In this document: positions 9,013 to 17,384 of the stretch, one piece after another | How the letters are laid out: each line of letters starts with the position of its first letter | How positions within the stretch are numbered: position 1 is the first letter of the stretch | NCBI RefSeq assembly: GCF_000272005.1 | Contig: NZ_AKKU01000011.1 | Location: forward strand, 372,001-436,000 | Length of the DNA: 64,000 nucleotides | Direction: 5' to 3' | Origin: Alishewanella agri BL06 | Lineage (GTDB): Bacteria; Pseudomonadota; Gammaproteobacteria; Enterobacterales; Alteromonadaceae | Notes under the pieces: generated by a model | The model's input: only the letters and a program-made list of their open reading frames with translations | The model's database searches: none | What the model was told of the DNA's origin: nothing | Translations under genes and position numbers: made by a program

Positions 9013-9062
9013 GGCAGTTTACGCTTCTGCGCCAGATTGTCAACAGACATCTGGAAGTCTAG

Positions 9063-9545
9063 TTAATCGCGAAAATTAGTAAATTGAAACGCCTGTTCCA
9101 GCTCGGCGCCGCGTACCAGCGCAATCACTTCTTGCAAATCATCGCGTTTTTTACCGGTCACCCGGACTTGCTCGCCCTGAATAGACGCCTGCACCTTGGC
9201 TTTGCTGTCTTTAATCAGCTTTACCAACTTTTTCGCCATTTCAGTTTCAATACCTTGCAGCAGATTTAACGCGTTACTACAGGTCTTGCCGGAGAAACTG
9301 ACACTGCCCTCTTTAAAGGAGCGAATATCAATGCCGCGCTTTACCGCCTTGGTCAGGAAAATCTCGACCATTTGTTGTAACTGGAATTCTGCTTCAGCCG
9401 TTAGCGTGACGACTTTATCCTTCAACGCAAACTCGGCGGTAATACCACGAAAATCAAAGCGGGTTTGCAGTTCCCGGTTGGCGTTATCAACGGCATTCAG
9501 CACTTCTTGCTGATCCACTTCTGAGACAATATCAAAGGACGGCAT
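9063..9545 (-). CDS. yajQ: YajQ family nucleotide/cyclic-di-GMP-binding protein
   Basis: The 160-residue protein matches YajQ in length and in its start ([25 protein letters not shown]), with two ferredoxin-like halves; [18 protein letters not shown] lies between them. YajQ proteins bind nucleotides, and the Xanthomonas homologue is reported as a cyclic-di-GMP effector. The exact role here is unknown. It is monocistronic, with its own terminator. Confidence 0.95.
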   Translation of the reverse strand: MPSFDIVSEVDQQEVLNAVDNANRELQTRFDFRGITAEFALKDKVVTLTAEAEFQLQQMVEIFLTKAVKRGIDIRSFKEGSVSFSGKTCSNALNLLQGIETEMAKKLVKLIKDSKAKVQASIQGEQVRVTGKKRDDLQEVIALVRGAELEQAFQFTNFRD

Positions 9546-9626
9546 CTTGTTCTCCTATAAGCTGTTTGCTGGTGATTATACCCAGAAAACTGCTACAATC
9601 CGAGCGACTTTCGCGGAGGTTGTATC

Positions 9627-9989
9627 GTGCCCCAAGCTTTTTATCGTGTACTGTGCTGGTTTGTCTTACTGTTATCGACCTTCGGTTTTCTGGCAGAACT
9701 TAGTGGTCATCGCATTGGCGTCGGTGTTGCTAACCTCGACAAGCTGGCGCATTTTCTGATCTTCCTTGTACTCAGCTGGTTGTTTTTTAAAGCTTTCCGG
9801 CCGGTTTTCTGGAAGTTACTGCTGTTTTTAGGCATTTATGGCGCCCTGATTGAGGTGGTGCAGGAATACTTTACCCGCCGCCACGGTGACGTCTGGGACT
9901 GGGTAGCCGATATGGCCGGCGTCCTGACCTTCTATCTTGGCCGTAAACTCTGGCATTTATGGCGTCCGCGCAACCGCAGTGCAGCATAG
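9627..9989 (+). CDS. VanZ family small membrane protein
   Basis: A 120-residue membrane protein with about four hydrophobic segments (residues 8-26, 42-58, 63-80, 98-112). It carries VanZ-type signatures: NLDKLAHFLIFLVLS and a later ALIEVVQEYFTRR followed by DVWDWVADMAGV. The start is GTG, chosen because GGAGG sits about 8 bases upstream and no better start exists. VanZ is named for teicoplanin resistance, but most chromosomal relatives of this size have no proven role, so resistance should not be assumed. Its 3' end overlaps panE by 31 bp in another frame. Confidence 0.85.
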   Translation: MPQAFYRVLCWFVLLLSTFGFLAELSGHRIGVGVANLDKLAHFLIFLVLSWLFFKAFRPVFWKLLLFLGIYGALIEVVQEYFTRRHGDVWDWVADMAGVLTFYLGRKLWHLWRPRNRSAA

Positions 9990-10846
9990 TTGGCCAGGGC
10001 GCCATCGGCTTACTGGCAGCTAGCCGACTCCAACTGGCTGGTTGGGCGGTTGATCTGTGGTTGCGTCAGCCAAACCCGCTTCGGATCGATTTTCATCCAT
10101 TACAAGGTCCTGGCCAAAGCTTAAACTTTGCTGCCTGCCAGCGACCGGCAGAGCTGTTGTTTATTCCGGTTAAAGCCTATGCCGCTTTACCGTGTTTACA
10201 ACAGCTGCAGCCACTTCTGCAGCCCGGCACTCAAATCGTGATTAGCCATAATGGCATGCCGGATCTGGCAACTTTACAACGTCATGTTACTGTCAATCAG
10301 GGTTTATGGTTTCTCAGCACCAGTCAGGCAGCAATGCGCACCGCCACAGGTGTCAGGCATACCGGTGCCGGTAGCAGTGTGCTGGCAGCGCTAAATGACA
10401 CTGCCCTGAGCAGCCAGCCCAAGGTCGAACCCTGGCTGAATACGGCGCTTGGGCCACTGACCATCACCGCAGATATTCAACCGGCACTCTGGCGCAAACT
10501 GGCTATCAATGCCGCTATTAATCCCCTTACCGCTATTCATGGCATTAACAATGGCGCTTTGGCGGCGGCGGAATTCCAGGCTCAGCTCGAAGCGATAGTC
10601 AGCGAAGTCTGTGTGGTGGCCGCAGCCGAGGGCATGCACCTGCCCCTTGCAGAGACGCTGCAGCAGGTGCAGCAAGTGATAGCAGCCACCGCCGCGAATT
10701 ACTCATCCATGTTACAGGATGTCAGAGTAGGCCGGCGCACTGAGCTGGCAGCGATCACTGGCTACATAGTCAACACGGCAGCACGGCATGGTTTAGCCGT
10801 GCCGGCAAATCAGGCGTTGTGGCAAGCGCTGGCAAGCACCGCTTAG
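9959..10846 (+). CDS. panE: Ketopantoate reductase family protein
   Basis: NADPH-dependent 2-dehydropantoate 2-reductase (ApbA/PanE), a pantothenate and coenzyme A biosynthetic enzyme. The N-terminus has the Rossmann motif IVGQGAIGLLAASRL. The C-terminal helical domain has the typical WRKLAINAAINPLTAIHGINNG block, containing the catalytic Lys and substrate-binding Asn residues, and SSMLQDVRVGRRTELAAI. The 295-residue length is normal. Translation starts inside vanZ with no strong ribosome site, suggesting coupling. The stop overlaps the thiI stop by 4 bp in convergent orientation. Family membership is certain; the exact substrate is inferred. Confidence 0.9.
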   Translation: MASAQPQCSIVGQGAIGLLAASRLQLAGWAVDLWLRQPNPLRIDFHPLQGPGQSLNFAACQRPAELLFIPVKAYAALPCLQQLQPLLQPGTQIVISHNGMPDLATLQRHVTVNQGLWFLSTSQAAMRTATGVRHTGAGSSVLAALNDTALSSQPKVEPWLNTALGPLTITADIQPALWRKLAINAAINPLTAIHGINNGALAAAEFQAQLEAIVSEVCVVAAAEGMHLPLAETLQQVQQVIAATAANYSSMLQDVRVGRRTELAAITGYIVNTAARHGLAVPANQALWQALASTA

Positions 10847-12300
10847 GGGCGATAAACTGCCACATTCTGATAGCCCTGCTCCTGGAGCAGTAGCGCTTGC
10901 AAACGGCTCATCACGCCGCGATCGCAATAGCAGTAATACTGCTTGCTCTGATCCAATTGTGGGAACTGCGTTGCCAGTCGGAAGAACGGGATTTCCAAAA
11001 CCTGATGACTGTGCAGCTGTAAAGGTCGGCTCTCGGTTTCATCCGGGGCGCGAATATCCAGCACGACCGCATCCACCGGCAGCACCTCTTCAACCGCTAC
11101 CGTACGGGCCTGTTGCTCGGCCTGATATTCTACGGTGCGGATATCCAGCACCTTAGCCTCCTGAACGACACGCTGCAGAATAGTACTGTCAAAGGCGGCT
11201 TCGGTGGCTTCAACTTCTGCCAGTACCGCATTCACCGTCGGGCTTTTGGAAATCACGCCACAGTATTCCGGCATAGTGCGGGCCAGCTCTTCCGCGCCAA
11301 TGTGCTTCGCCAGATCGATAATTTCCTGCTTATCCTGATAAATCAGTGGCCGCAGGATCAAGGTATCGGTTACCCGATCAATTACCGCCAGATTAGCAAT
11401 GGTCTGACTGGCAACCTGGCCAATACTCTCACCCGTCACCAGTGCTTTGATACCTAAATCTGCTGCCACCTTACTGGCCGCCCGCATCATCATCCGTTTT
11501 AAAACGACGCCCATCAGACCAGATTCGACTTTCTCCAGAATCTCCGTCACCACAGGCGCGAAATCAACACTGACAAATTTTACCCGGTGCGACAGGCTGT
11601 ATTTTTGCCACAGATAGAAGGCCATTTCCCGCACCCCGGCTTCATGCGCCGCACCACCCAGGTTAAAAAACAGGTAGTGGGTACGTAACCCCTTGCGGAT
11701 CATCAGATAGCTGGCAACCGCCGAATCGTAACCACCGGAGATCAGTGATAGCACGTCAGACTGTGATGGCAGCGGAAAGCCGCCCATACCGGCAAAGCTC
11801 TCGCTGACCAGTAAAAATTTATCCTGCTTAATTTCGAGCTTGATGGTCAGATCCGGCTTTTTTAACTGCACGCGGGCACTGGCCACGCGCTGATTAAGTC
11901 CACCACCAATATAACGCTCCGCCTCCAGCGAGCTAAAACTGTGACTGCCCTGCCGCCGCACCCGGATACAAAAACTTTTGCCGGCCAGTTGCGGCTCATA
12001 GACAGCGGCAACCTGCTCAAACATATCATGCAGATCGGAAAAACTGCGGGTTTGCATTTGTGAGAAACTGACAATGCCGGGAATACAGCTTAAACGCTCT
12101 ATCATTTGGCTGCGCAGTTCAGGTTCAACCCTGCTGCTACGCACTGTCAGGTGATCAAAGTTATTTAATACCTCAACCTGCTCATCCAACTGTTTGAGGA
12201 TCGTTTTCAGATTCCGTTCCAGCAGTAAGGTTTGGCGTTTGCGGACAGACTTACTTTTGATCGAGATTTCCGGATGCAGTTTGATGATAAATTCAAGCAT
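10843..12300 (-). CDS. thiI: tRNA 4-thiouridine synthetase / thiamine sulfur carrier enzyme ThiI
   Basis: Makes s4U8 in tRNA and moves sulfur to ThiS for the thiazole of thiamine. In order: N-terminal ferredoxin-like region, THUMP domain (about 60-165), PP-loop ATPase (SLISGGYDSAVASY, about 185), the CGVISKSPTVNA segment with the conserved disulfide-forming Cys, and a C-terminal rhodanese domain whose active Cys lies in YCDRGVMSRLQAL. The length (485) matches the long E. coli form. A TATAAT-like hexamer lies on the minus strand at 12331-12336, a candidate -10 box, with a weak -35. Confidence 0.97.
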   Translation of the reverse strand: MLEFIIKLHPEISIKSKSVRKRQTLLLERNLKTILKQLDEQVEVLNNFDHLTVRSSRVEPELRSQMIERLSCIPGIVSFSQMQTRSFSDLHDMFEQVAAVYEPQLAGKSFCIRVRRQGSHSFSSLEAERYIGGGLNQRVASARVQLKKPDLTIKLEIKQDKFLLVSESFAGMGGFPLPSQSDVLSLISGGYDSAVASYLMIRKGLRTHYLFFNLGGAAHEAGVREMAFYLWQKYSLSHRVKFVSVDFAPVVTEILEKVESGLMGVVLKRMMMRAASKVAADLGIKALVTGESIGQVASQTIANLAVIDRVTDTLILRPLIYQDKQEIIDLAKHIGAEELARTMPEYCGVISKSPTVNAVLAEVEATEAAFDSTILQRVVQEAKVLDIRTVEYQAEQQARTVAVEEVLPVDAVVLDIRAPDETESRPLQLHSHQVLEIPFFRLATQFPQLDQSKQYYCYCDRGVMSRLQALLLQEQGYQNVAVYRP

Positions 12301-12340
12301 GATTGACAGTCAGTAGCAAAAAAGGCGCGCATTATAGCGG

Positions 12341-12373
12341 AAAAGCCGGCAAACCGCTAACTCGCGGTCTGCC
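12341..12373 (-). terminator. Likely terminator of pomAB
   Basis: On the minus strand GGCAGACCGC pairs with GCGGTTTGCC (one G-T pair) around GAGTTA, followed by GGCTTTT. It lies 15 bp after the pomB stop. The T-run is short and interrupted. Confidence 0.55.
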
Positions 12374-12387
12374 GTAACAGAACATGT

Positions 12388-13332
12388 TTAGCCGGGATTA
12401 CTGATTGGCTCCAAACTGACGGGTTCCGACTCTTTGGGTTTGCCTTGCATAATCGCAATTTCTACCCGGCGATTACGCCGCCGGTTCAATTCGCTGTCAT
12501 TGGGGACCAGTGGCCGGGTATCAGCATGCCCCACCACCATCAAACGATTACGATCAAAACCAGGTGCCCGAATCAGCTCAGATGCAACCGATACTGCCCG
12601 CTTCGCCGACAGATCCCAGTTATTTAAATGCAGCTCATCAGCCACCTGAAAATCATCGGTATGACCGCTGACAGTAATCTCCCCCGGAATATCGACCAAC
12701 ATCCGGCCAATCTGTTGCACAATAGGGCGGAATCTTGGTTGTAAAAACGACGAGCCCGACGGGAAAGCGCCGTTCTCGCGAATACGGATAATAATCTGTT
12801 GTCCCAGCGATTCTAACTCGATAGCACCATCAACAATTTGTTGCTCTAACTCTTCCGCCAGCTTTTTAACCGTCTCATTGACTCTTTCCTGCGCCGCCTC
12901 TGCCAGCGCTTCGGCGACTTCCTGCTCCTCGGCATTTAACGCTGACTGACCACCGGTTTGATCTTCGCGTTGTTCTTGCCGACCACCGGCGGAGTCTTCC
13001 TCACCGGCCTGAAACTCGATCACCTGTTGTGTCATTTCCATGGTTTGTTGCTGAATGGTCTCAATTGGCGTCGGATCCGGCCGCCCCGGCCGGAATTCCA
13101 TGGCAATCACACTGGTGCCTTTTGGAATATCGTCCACTTCGATTTTATTCTGTACGCCAAAGGCAAACTTCATCGAGCCGGCAATCTGCTTAAATTTCAG
13201 TACGTCCATCTCAGAAAACGCCAGCAGCAACACAAAGAAGCACATCAACAGCGACATCAGATCGGCAAAAGTTGCCAGATAGGCTGGTGCCCCCGGTGGT
13301 GGACATTTGCACTCTTCCGGCATGTCACTCAT
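12388..13332 (-). CDS. pomB: Flagellar motor stator protein PomB/MotB
   Basis: Ion-channel and peptidoglycan-anchor half of the flagellar stator. One transmembrane helix (about 17-39) carries the ion-binding Asp24 in FADLMSLLMCFF, the same position as Asp24 of Vibrio PomB. A long charged linker rich in Glu and Gln follows (about 90-165), then a C-terminal OmpA/MotB domain (about 185-300) with TVSGHTDD and NRRRNRRVEIAI for peptidoglycan binding. It overlaps pomA by 4 bp. Sodium rather than proton coupling is inferred from PomAB-like features and gene context beside xseB-ispA-dxs, as in vibrios. Confidence 0.93.
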   Translation of the reverse strand: MSDMPEECKCPPPGAPAYLATFADLMSLLMCFFVLLLAFSEMDVLKFKQIAGSMKFAFGVQNKIEVDDIPKGTSVIAMEFRPGRPDPTPIETIQQQTMEMTQQVIEFQAGEEDSAGGRQEQREDQTGGQSALNAEEQEVAEALAEAAQERVNETVKKLAEELEQQIVDGAIELESLGQQIIIRIRENGAFPSGSSFLQPRFRPIVQQIGRMLVDIPGEITVSGHTDDFQVADELHLNNWDLSAKRAVSVASELIRAPGFDRNRLMVVGHADTRPLVPNDSELNRRRNRRVEIAIMQGKPKESEPVSLEPISNPG

Positions 13333-14099
13333 GCGGCTTCTCCGGCAACTTCGCGTTTACCCTGCGCCAGATAATTACGCAAAATACCCTCGATAACTTT
13401 CGGGTTCTGGCCATCCTGAATACCCAGTACGGCATCCAAAATCAGCATATTGTTCAGTTTTTCCTGCTGGTTTCGAATGGCTAATTTGTCTGCAATCGGA
13501 ATCGCAATGACGTTAGCAATAAAGGCACCATACAGGGTGGTTAACAGGGCTACCGCCATCGCCGGGCCTATTGCTTTTGGGTCGTCCATATTGGATAACA
13601 TCGCAACCAGACCGATCAGGGTGCCGATCATACCCATTGCCGGCGCCACATCACCTAAACTTTTAAACACCGCAATCGCGTTTTCATGCCGCTTTTCGGT
13701 TAAGGCAATATCTTTTTGCAAAGTGGCGCGCACCACATCGGCATCATGGCCATCGACCAGCATATTGATGCCCTTTTGCATAAAGGCATTTGGGATCTCA
13801 GCTTCTTCCAACGCCAAAAAGCCGCCTTTGCGGGCCGAGTCGCCCAGCTGCACCGCTTTTTCAATCAGTTCTTCCGGCGCCTCAATTTTAAACATAAAGG
13901 CTTTAGCTGCCGCCTTACCGGCCCCCAAAAATCCGGCTAACGGAAACTTCGACAACACCACAAAAATTGAACCCCCAACGACAATCAGCACTGAGACTAA
14001 ATCACCAAACATACCGGGATCGCCAGCACTGCCGATAATCATCGCCATCACGACAAAACCGATAGCGCCTACCATTCCGATTAGCGTCGCTAAATCCAC
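13329..14099 (-). CDS. pomA: Flagellar motor stator protein PomA/MotA
   Basis: A 256-residue membrane protein with four transmembrane segments (about 4-22, 32-50, 150-170, 182-202), the MotA/TolQ/ExbB fold. MDLATLIGMVGAIGFVVMAM at the N-terminus closely resembles PomA. The cytoplasmic loop that contacts FliG lies between TM2 and TM3. TM3-TM4 (GDVAPAMGMIGTLIGLVAML and the following helix) line the ion path. It precedes pomB with a 4-bp overlap, and the promoter region is shared with divergent xseB (14100-14309). Confidence 0.94.
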   Translation of the reverse strand: MDLATLIGMVGAIGFVVMAMIIGSAGDPGMFGDLVSVLIVVGGSIFVVLSKFPLAGFLGAGKAAAKAFMFKIEAPEELIEKAVQLGDSARKGGFLALEEAEIPNAFMQKGINMLVDGHDADVVRATLQKDIALTEKRHENAIAVFKSLGDVAPAMGMIGTLIGLVAMLSNMDDPKAIGPAMAVALLTTLYGAFIANVIAIPIADKLAIRNQQEKLNNMLILDAVLGIQDGQNPKVIEGILRNYLAQGKREVAGEAA

Positions 14100-14309
14100 T
14101 TCTCACTCCTTAATCGTCAGACACCTTGTGGGCTTCAAGAGGTTGCTGTTTGCTTATATTATCTTAGGCAACGTACAGTTATCGACCTATGTTAACGAAC
14201 ATTAAGCAATAAATCGTCAGAAAATACCAATTTAGTCGTTTCCAAGTATCGCAGCATTGACCATAATAGCCTGCTACGATAAGGTTGCGCACAGTTTTTG
14301 GGGAGTGGC

Positions 14310-14555
14310 ATGAGTAAAAAAAACGCAGATTCGTTACAGTTCGAGCAGTCCATGCAGGAGCTGGAGCAAATTGTGCAACAGCTGGAGCAAGGTGAGCTGA
14401 CACTGGAGCAAGCGCTGAGCCAATTCGAGCGTGGTATTGCGCTGGTTAAACACAGCCAACTGCAATTACAAAGTGCCGAACAAAAAGTGCAAATCCTGTT
14501 GCAACAACAGCAACAAGAACAACTGACTGCATTTACCCCGCAGGCGGGAGACTAA
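14310..14555 (+). CDS. xseB: Exodeoxyribonuclease VII small subunit XseB
   Basis: The small subunit of ExoVII, which degrades single-stranded DNA with several XseB chains per XseA. The 81-residue protein shows the family block FEQSMQELEQIVQQLEQGEL and ALSQFERGIALVKHSQ, two helices forming a hairpin. The ATG at 14310 follows GGGGAGTGGC; an in-frame TTG at 14298 lies inside that ribosome site and is unlikely to be used. It is first in the conserved xseB-ispA-dxs operon. Confidence 0.95.
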   Translation: MSKKNADSLQFEQSMQELEQIVQQLEQGELTLEQALSQFERGIALVKHSQLQLQSAEQKVQILLQQQQQEQLTAFTPQAGD

Positions 14556-14556
14556 C

Positions 14557-15444
14557 TTGATCCCTGCCAGTTTACCCAGGTTTCAGCAACGTCTGGAACA
14601 GCAACTTCAGCAATTAATGCAACAGGGCCTGCCTGACACTGCGGTGTTGGAACCAGCGATGTCGTACAGTTTATTACTTGGTGGCAAACGCATTCGCCCT
14701 TATCTGGTCTATGTTACCGGGCAACTGTTGGGTGCCCGCCTGGAAGATTTAGATGCCCCGGCGATGGCCATTGAAGCCTTGCATACCTATTCGTTGATCC
14801 ATGATGATTTACCGGCGATGGATGATGACGATTTACGCCGCGGTAAAGCGACCTGCCACAAAGCCTTTAACGAAGCCACAGCCATTCTGGCCGGTGATGC
14901 TTTACAGGCTCTGGCATTCGAAATATTGAGCCAGCATCCTTATCAGCAAGTCAGTAGTGCATGCCAGATCAAAATGGTGCACGCCTTAGCCAGAGCAGCC
15001 GGTGCTGCCGGCATGTGTGCCGGCCAGGCCATTGATCTGGCTCAGACCAATCAGCAAATCGATTTAAACCGGTTAGAGCAGATGCATCGCTTGAAAACCG
15101 GTGCCCTGATTGAATGTAGCGTTAAAATGGCCTATTACTGCAGTCCGTGCCAGGATCCGCAGGTGTTAGCAGCATTATTAACCTATGCCAGCGCGCTGGG
15201 TCTGGCCTTTCAGGTGCAGGATGATATTCTGGATATTGAGAGCGATACCGCAACCCTGGGTAAGCCGCAGGGCTCAGATTTAAAAGCCAATAAATCAACC
15301 TATCCGGCCTTGTTAGGTCTGGAAGGTGCCAGGCAAAAAGCCGGGCAACTGTACCAGGACGCCCTGGCAGCACTGGATACCGTGCCGGGTGACACCAGTG
15401 AATTACGGGCCTTTGCCCACTATATAATCGCCAGAACGTTTTAA
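14557..15444 (+). CDS. ispA: Farnesyl diphosphate synthase IspA
   Basis: Condenses IPP with DMAPP and GPP to give farnesyl diphosphate, the precursor of quinone side chains and undecaprenyl phosphate. The first Asp-rich motif is in [15 protein letters not shown] (about residue 85), and the second in [13 protein letters not shown] (about 225). GGKRIRP near residue 50 binds IPP. The start appears to be TTG, 1 bp after the xseB stop, with GGGAG six bases upstream; no ATG lies nearby. Length 295 is typical. Confidence 0.96.
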   Translation: MIPASLPRFQQRLEQQLQQLMQQGLPDTAVLEPAMSYSLLLGGKRIRPYLVYVTGQLLGARLEDLDAPAMAIEALHTYSLIHDDLPAMDDDDLRRGKATCHKAFNEATAILAGDALQALAFEILSQHPYQQVSSACQIKMVHALARAAGAAGMCAGQAIDLAQTNQQIDLNRLEQMHRLKTGALIECSVKMAYYCSPCQDPQVLAALLTYASALGLAFQVQDDILDIESDTATLGKPQGSDLKANKSTYPALLGLEGARQKAGQLYQDALAALDTVPGDTSELRAFAHYIIARTF

Positions 15445-15467
15445 CCAAGGCATGTGGTAGACAAGCT

Positions 15468-17336
15468 ATGCATATTGATATGACGGATTATCCGCTGTTG
15501 GACAAAGCAAACCTGCCGGAGCAACTCAGACAGTTGCCGCAGGAGCAATTACCACAGCTAAGTCAGGAGCTGCGGCAGTTTTTATTAAAAACGGTCAGTC
15601 AGAGCAGTGGCCATTTTGCCTCAGGCTTGGGTACAGTCGAGCTGACCGTGGCCTTACATTATGTCTACAATACCCCCTTTGATCGGCTGATCTGGGATGT
15701 GGGTCATCAGGCTTACCCGCATAAAATTTTGACCGGCCGCCGCGATCGCATGCATACCATCCGCCAGAAAGATGGCTTACATCCGTTTCCGTACCGCGAA
15801 GAAAGTGAATACGATGTGCTGTCAGTCGGCCACTCCAGTACTTCCATTAGCGCTGCCCTCGGCATGGCAATTGCTGCCCGGCAAGCGAAAAGTCAGCGTA
15901 AAGTAGTCGCAGTCATTGGTGATGGTGCCATCACTGCCGGCATGGCATTTGAAGCGCTGAATCATGCCGGTGAAGTTAAACCGGACATGCTGGTAATTCT
16001 CAACGACAACGAGATGTCCATTTCTGAGAATGTTGGCGCCCTGAATCAGTATTTCGCCCGGATTTTATCCGGCAGTTTTTACACCAGCCTGCGCGAAGGC
16101 GGCAAGAAAATTCTGCGTGGTGTGCCGCCATTACACGAGCTGGCTAGTCGCGCCGAAGAACACTTTAAGGGCATGGTCACGCCAGGCACCTTCTTTGAAG
16201 AGCTGGGATTTAACTATATCGGCCCCATTGATGGCCATGATGTGCTGGGGCTGGTCGATACTATCCGCAATATGCGGTCATTAAAAGGGCCGCAACTGCT
16301 GCATATCGTTACCAAAAAAGGTAAAGGTTATGCTCCGGCTGAAGCCGATCCAATTGGTTATCATGCGGTCTCGAAATTTGACCCGGCGCAACACAAGCAG
16401 CCGGAGAAAAAAGCCGGCAAACCCAGCTTTTCGAATATCTTCGGGCAATGGATTTGCGATATGGCAGAGCAGGATGAGCGGCTGCAAGGTATTACGCCGG
16501 CAATGCGCGAAGGTTCGGATCTGGTGGCCTTCTCCAAACGTTTTCCAAAGCGCTACTTTGATGTCGCGATAGCCGAACAACATGCCGTCACTCTGGCTGC
16601 TGGTCTGGCGATTGAAGGCTTAAAGCCGGTGGTGGCGATCTACTCCAGTTTTTTACAACGCGGCTATGACCAACTCATCCATGATGTGGCCCTGCAAAAC
16701 TTAGATGTGCTGTTTGCGATTGACCGTGCCGGTATCGTGGGTGCCGACGGTCCAACCCACCAGGGTGCCTTTGATATCAGTTTTATGCGCTGTATTCCGA
16801 ATCTGGTGGTGATGGTGCCATCCGACGAAAACGAATGCCGCCAGATGCTATATACCGGCTATCAGTATCCGGGGCCTGCTGCTGTGCGCTACCCGCGCGG
16901 CAGTGGTACTGGCGTCACAGCTAGCGAGCAAATGGAGCTATTAGCTATCGGCAAAGCCCGGTTAGTGCGTCAGGGTAAGCAACTGGCAATCCTGGCTTTT
17001 GGCCCGCTGCTGGCGGCCTGTCAGAGTGTAGCGGAAGCGCTGGATGCTACCCTGGTGGATATGCGTTTTGTCAAACCTCTGGATGCTGCGCTGTTACACC
17101 AGCTGATGGCTGAGCATCAGGCCATCCTGACGGTGGAAGACAATACCATTATGGGCGGTGCCGGCTCTGCGGTTAATGAATTTCTGCTGGCACAGCAGTA
17201 TGCTGGCAAGGTGGTTAACCTTGGCTTACCGGATGAATTTATAAAACAGGGCACCCAACAGGAAATCTATAGTGAACTGGGGCTCGATAGCGCTGGTATT
17301 TTGCAACAGGCCTCGGCTTTACTGAGTAAAATCTAA
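15468..17336 (+). CDS. dxs: 1-deoxy-D-xylulose-5-phosphate synthase Dxs
   Basis: First enzyme of the MEP isoprenoid pathway: joins pyruvate and glyceraldehyde 3-phosphate using thiamine diphosphate. The TPP-binding [18 protein letters not shown] segment (about 150-170) with NDNEMSIS, the pyrimidine-binding/transketolase domain ([17 protein letters not shown], about 365) and the C-terminal domain ([10 protein letters not shown]) are all present. Length 622 is normal. It follows ispA by 23 bp, so precursor synthesis and chain elongation are co-expressed. It needs TPP, which thiI and thiL in this window help make. Confidence 0.98.
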   Translation: MHIDMTDYPLLDKANLPEQLRQLPQEQLPQLSQELRQFLLKTVSQSSGHFASGLGTVELTVALHYVYNTPFDRLIWDVGHQAYPHKILTGRRDRMHTIRQKDGLHPFPYREESEYDVLSVGHSSTSISAALGMAIAARQAKSQRKVVAVIGDGAITAGMAFEALNHAGEVKPDMLVILNDNEMSISENVGALNQYFARILSGSFYTSLREGGKKILRGVPPLHELASRAEEHFKGMVTPGTFFEELGFNYIGPIDGHDVLGLVDTIRNMRSLKGPQLLHIVTKKGKGYAPAEADPIGYHAVSKFDPAQHKQPEKKAGKPSFSNIFGQWICDMAEQDERLQGITPAMREGSDLVAFSKRFPKRYFDVAIAEQHAVTLAAGLAIEGLKPVVAIYSSFLQRGYDQLIHDVALQNLDVLFAIDRAGIVGADGPTHQGAFDISFMRCIPNLVVMVPSDENECRQMLYTGYQYPGPAAVRYPRGSGTGVTASEQMELLAIGKARLVRQGKQLAILAFGPLLAACQSVAEALDATLVDMRFVKPLDAALLHQLMAEHQAILTVEDNTIMGGAGSAVNEFLLAQQYAGKVVNLGLPDEFIKQGTQQEIYSELGLDSAGILQQASALLSKI

Positions 17337-17384
17337 CCAGTACACATCAATAAGCTCTTACTCTCAGGCTCCACCCGGGGCCTG

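Noticed and set aside
9627..9989. Glycopeptide resistance from a VanZ-like gene
   Set aside because: VanZ-family membrane proteins are common in organisms without any van cluster; nothing else here supports resistance.
11113..11457. Plus-strand ORF inside thiI
   Set aside because: Antisense frame of a conserved enzyme core; no supporting signals.
13450..14205. 251-residue plus-strand ORF over pomA
   Set aside because: It is fully antisense to the highly conserved pomA, with low-complexity Ser/Ile/Ala content typical of antisense frames of membrane genes.
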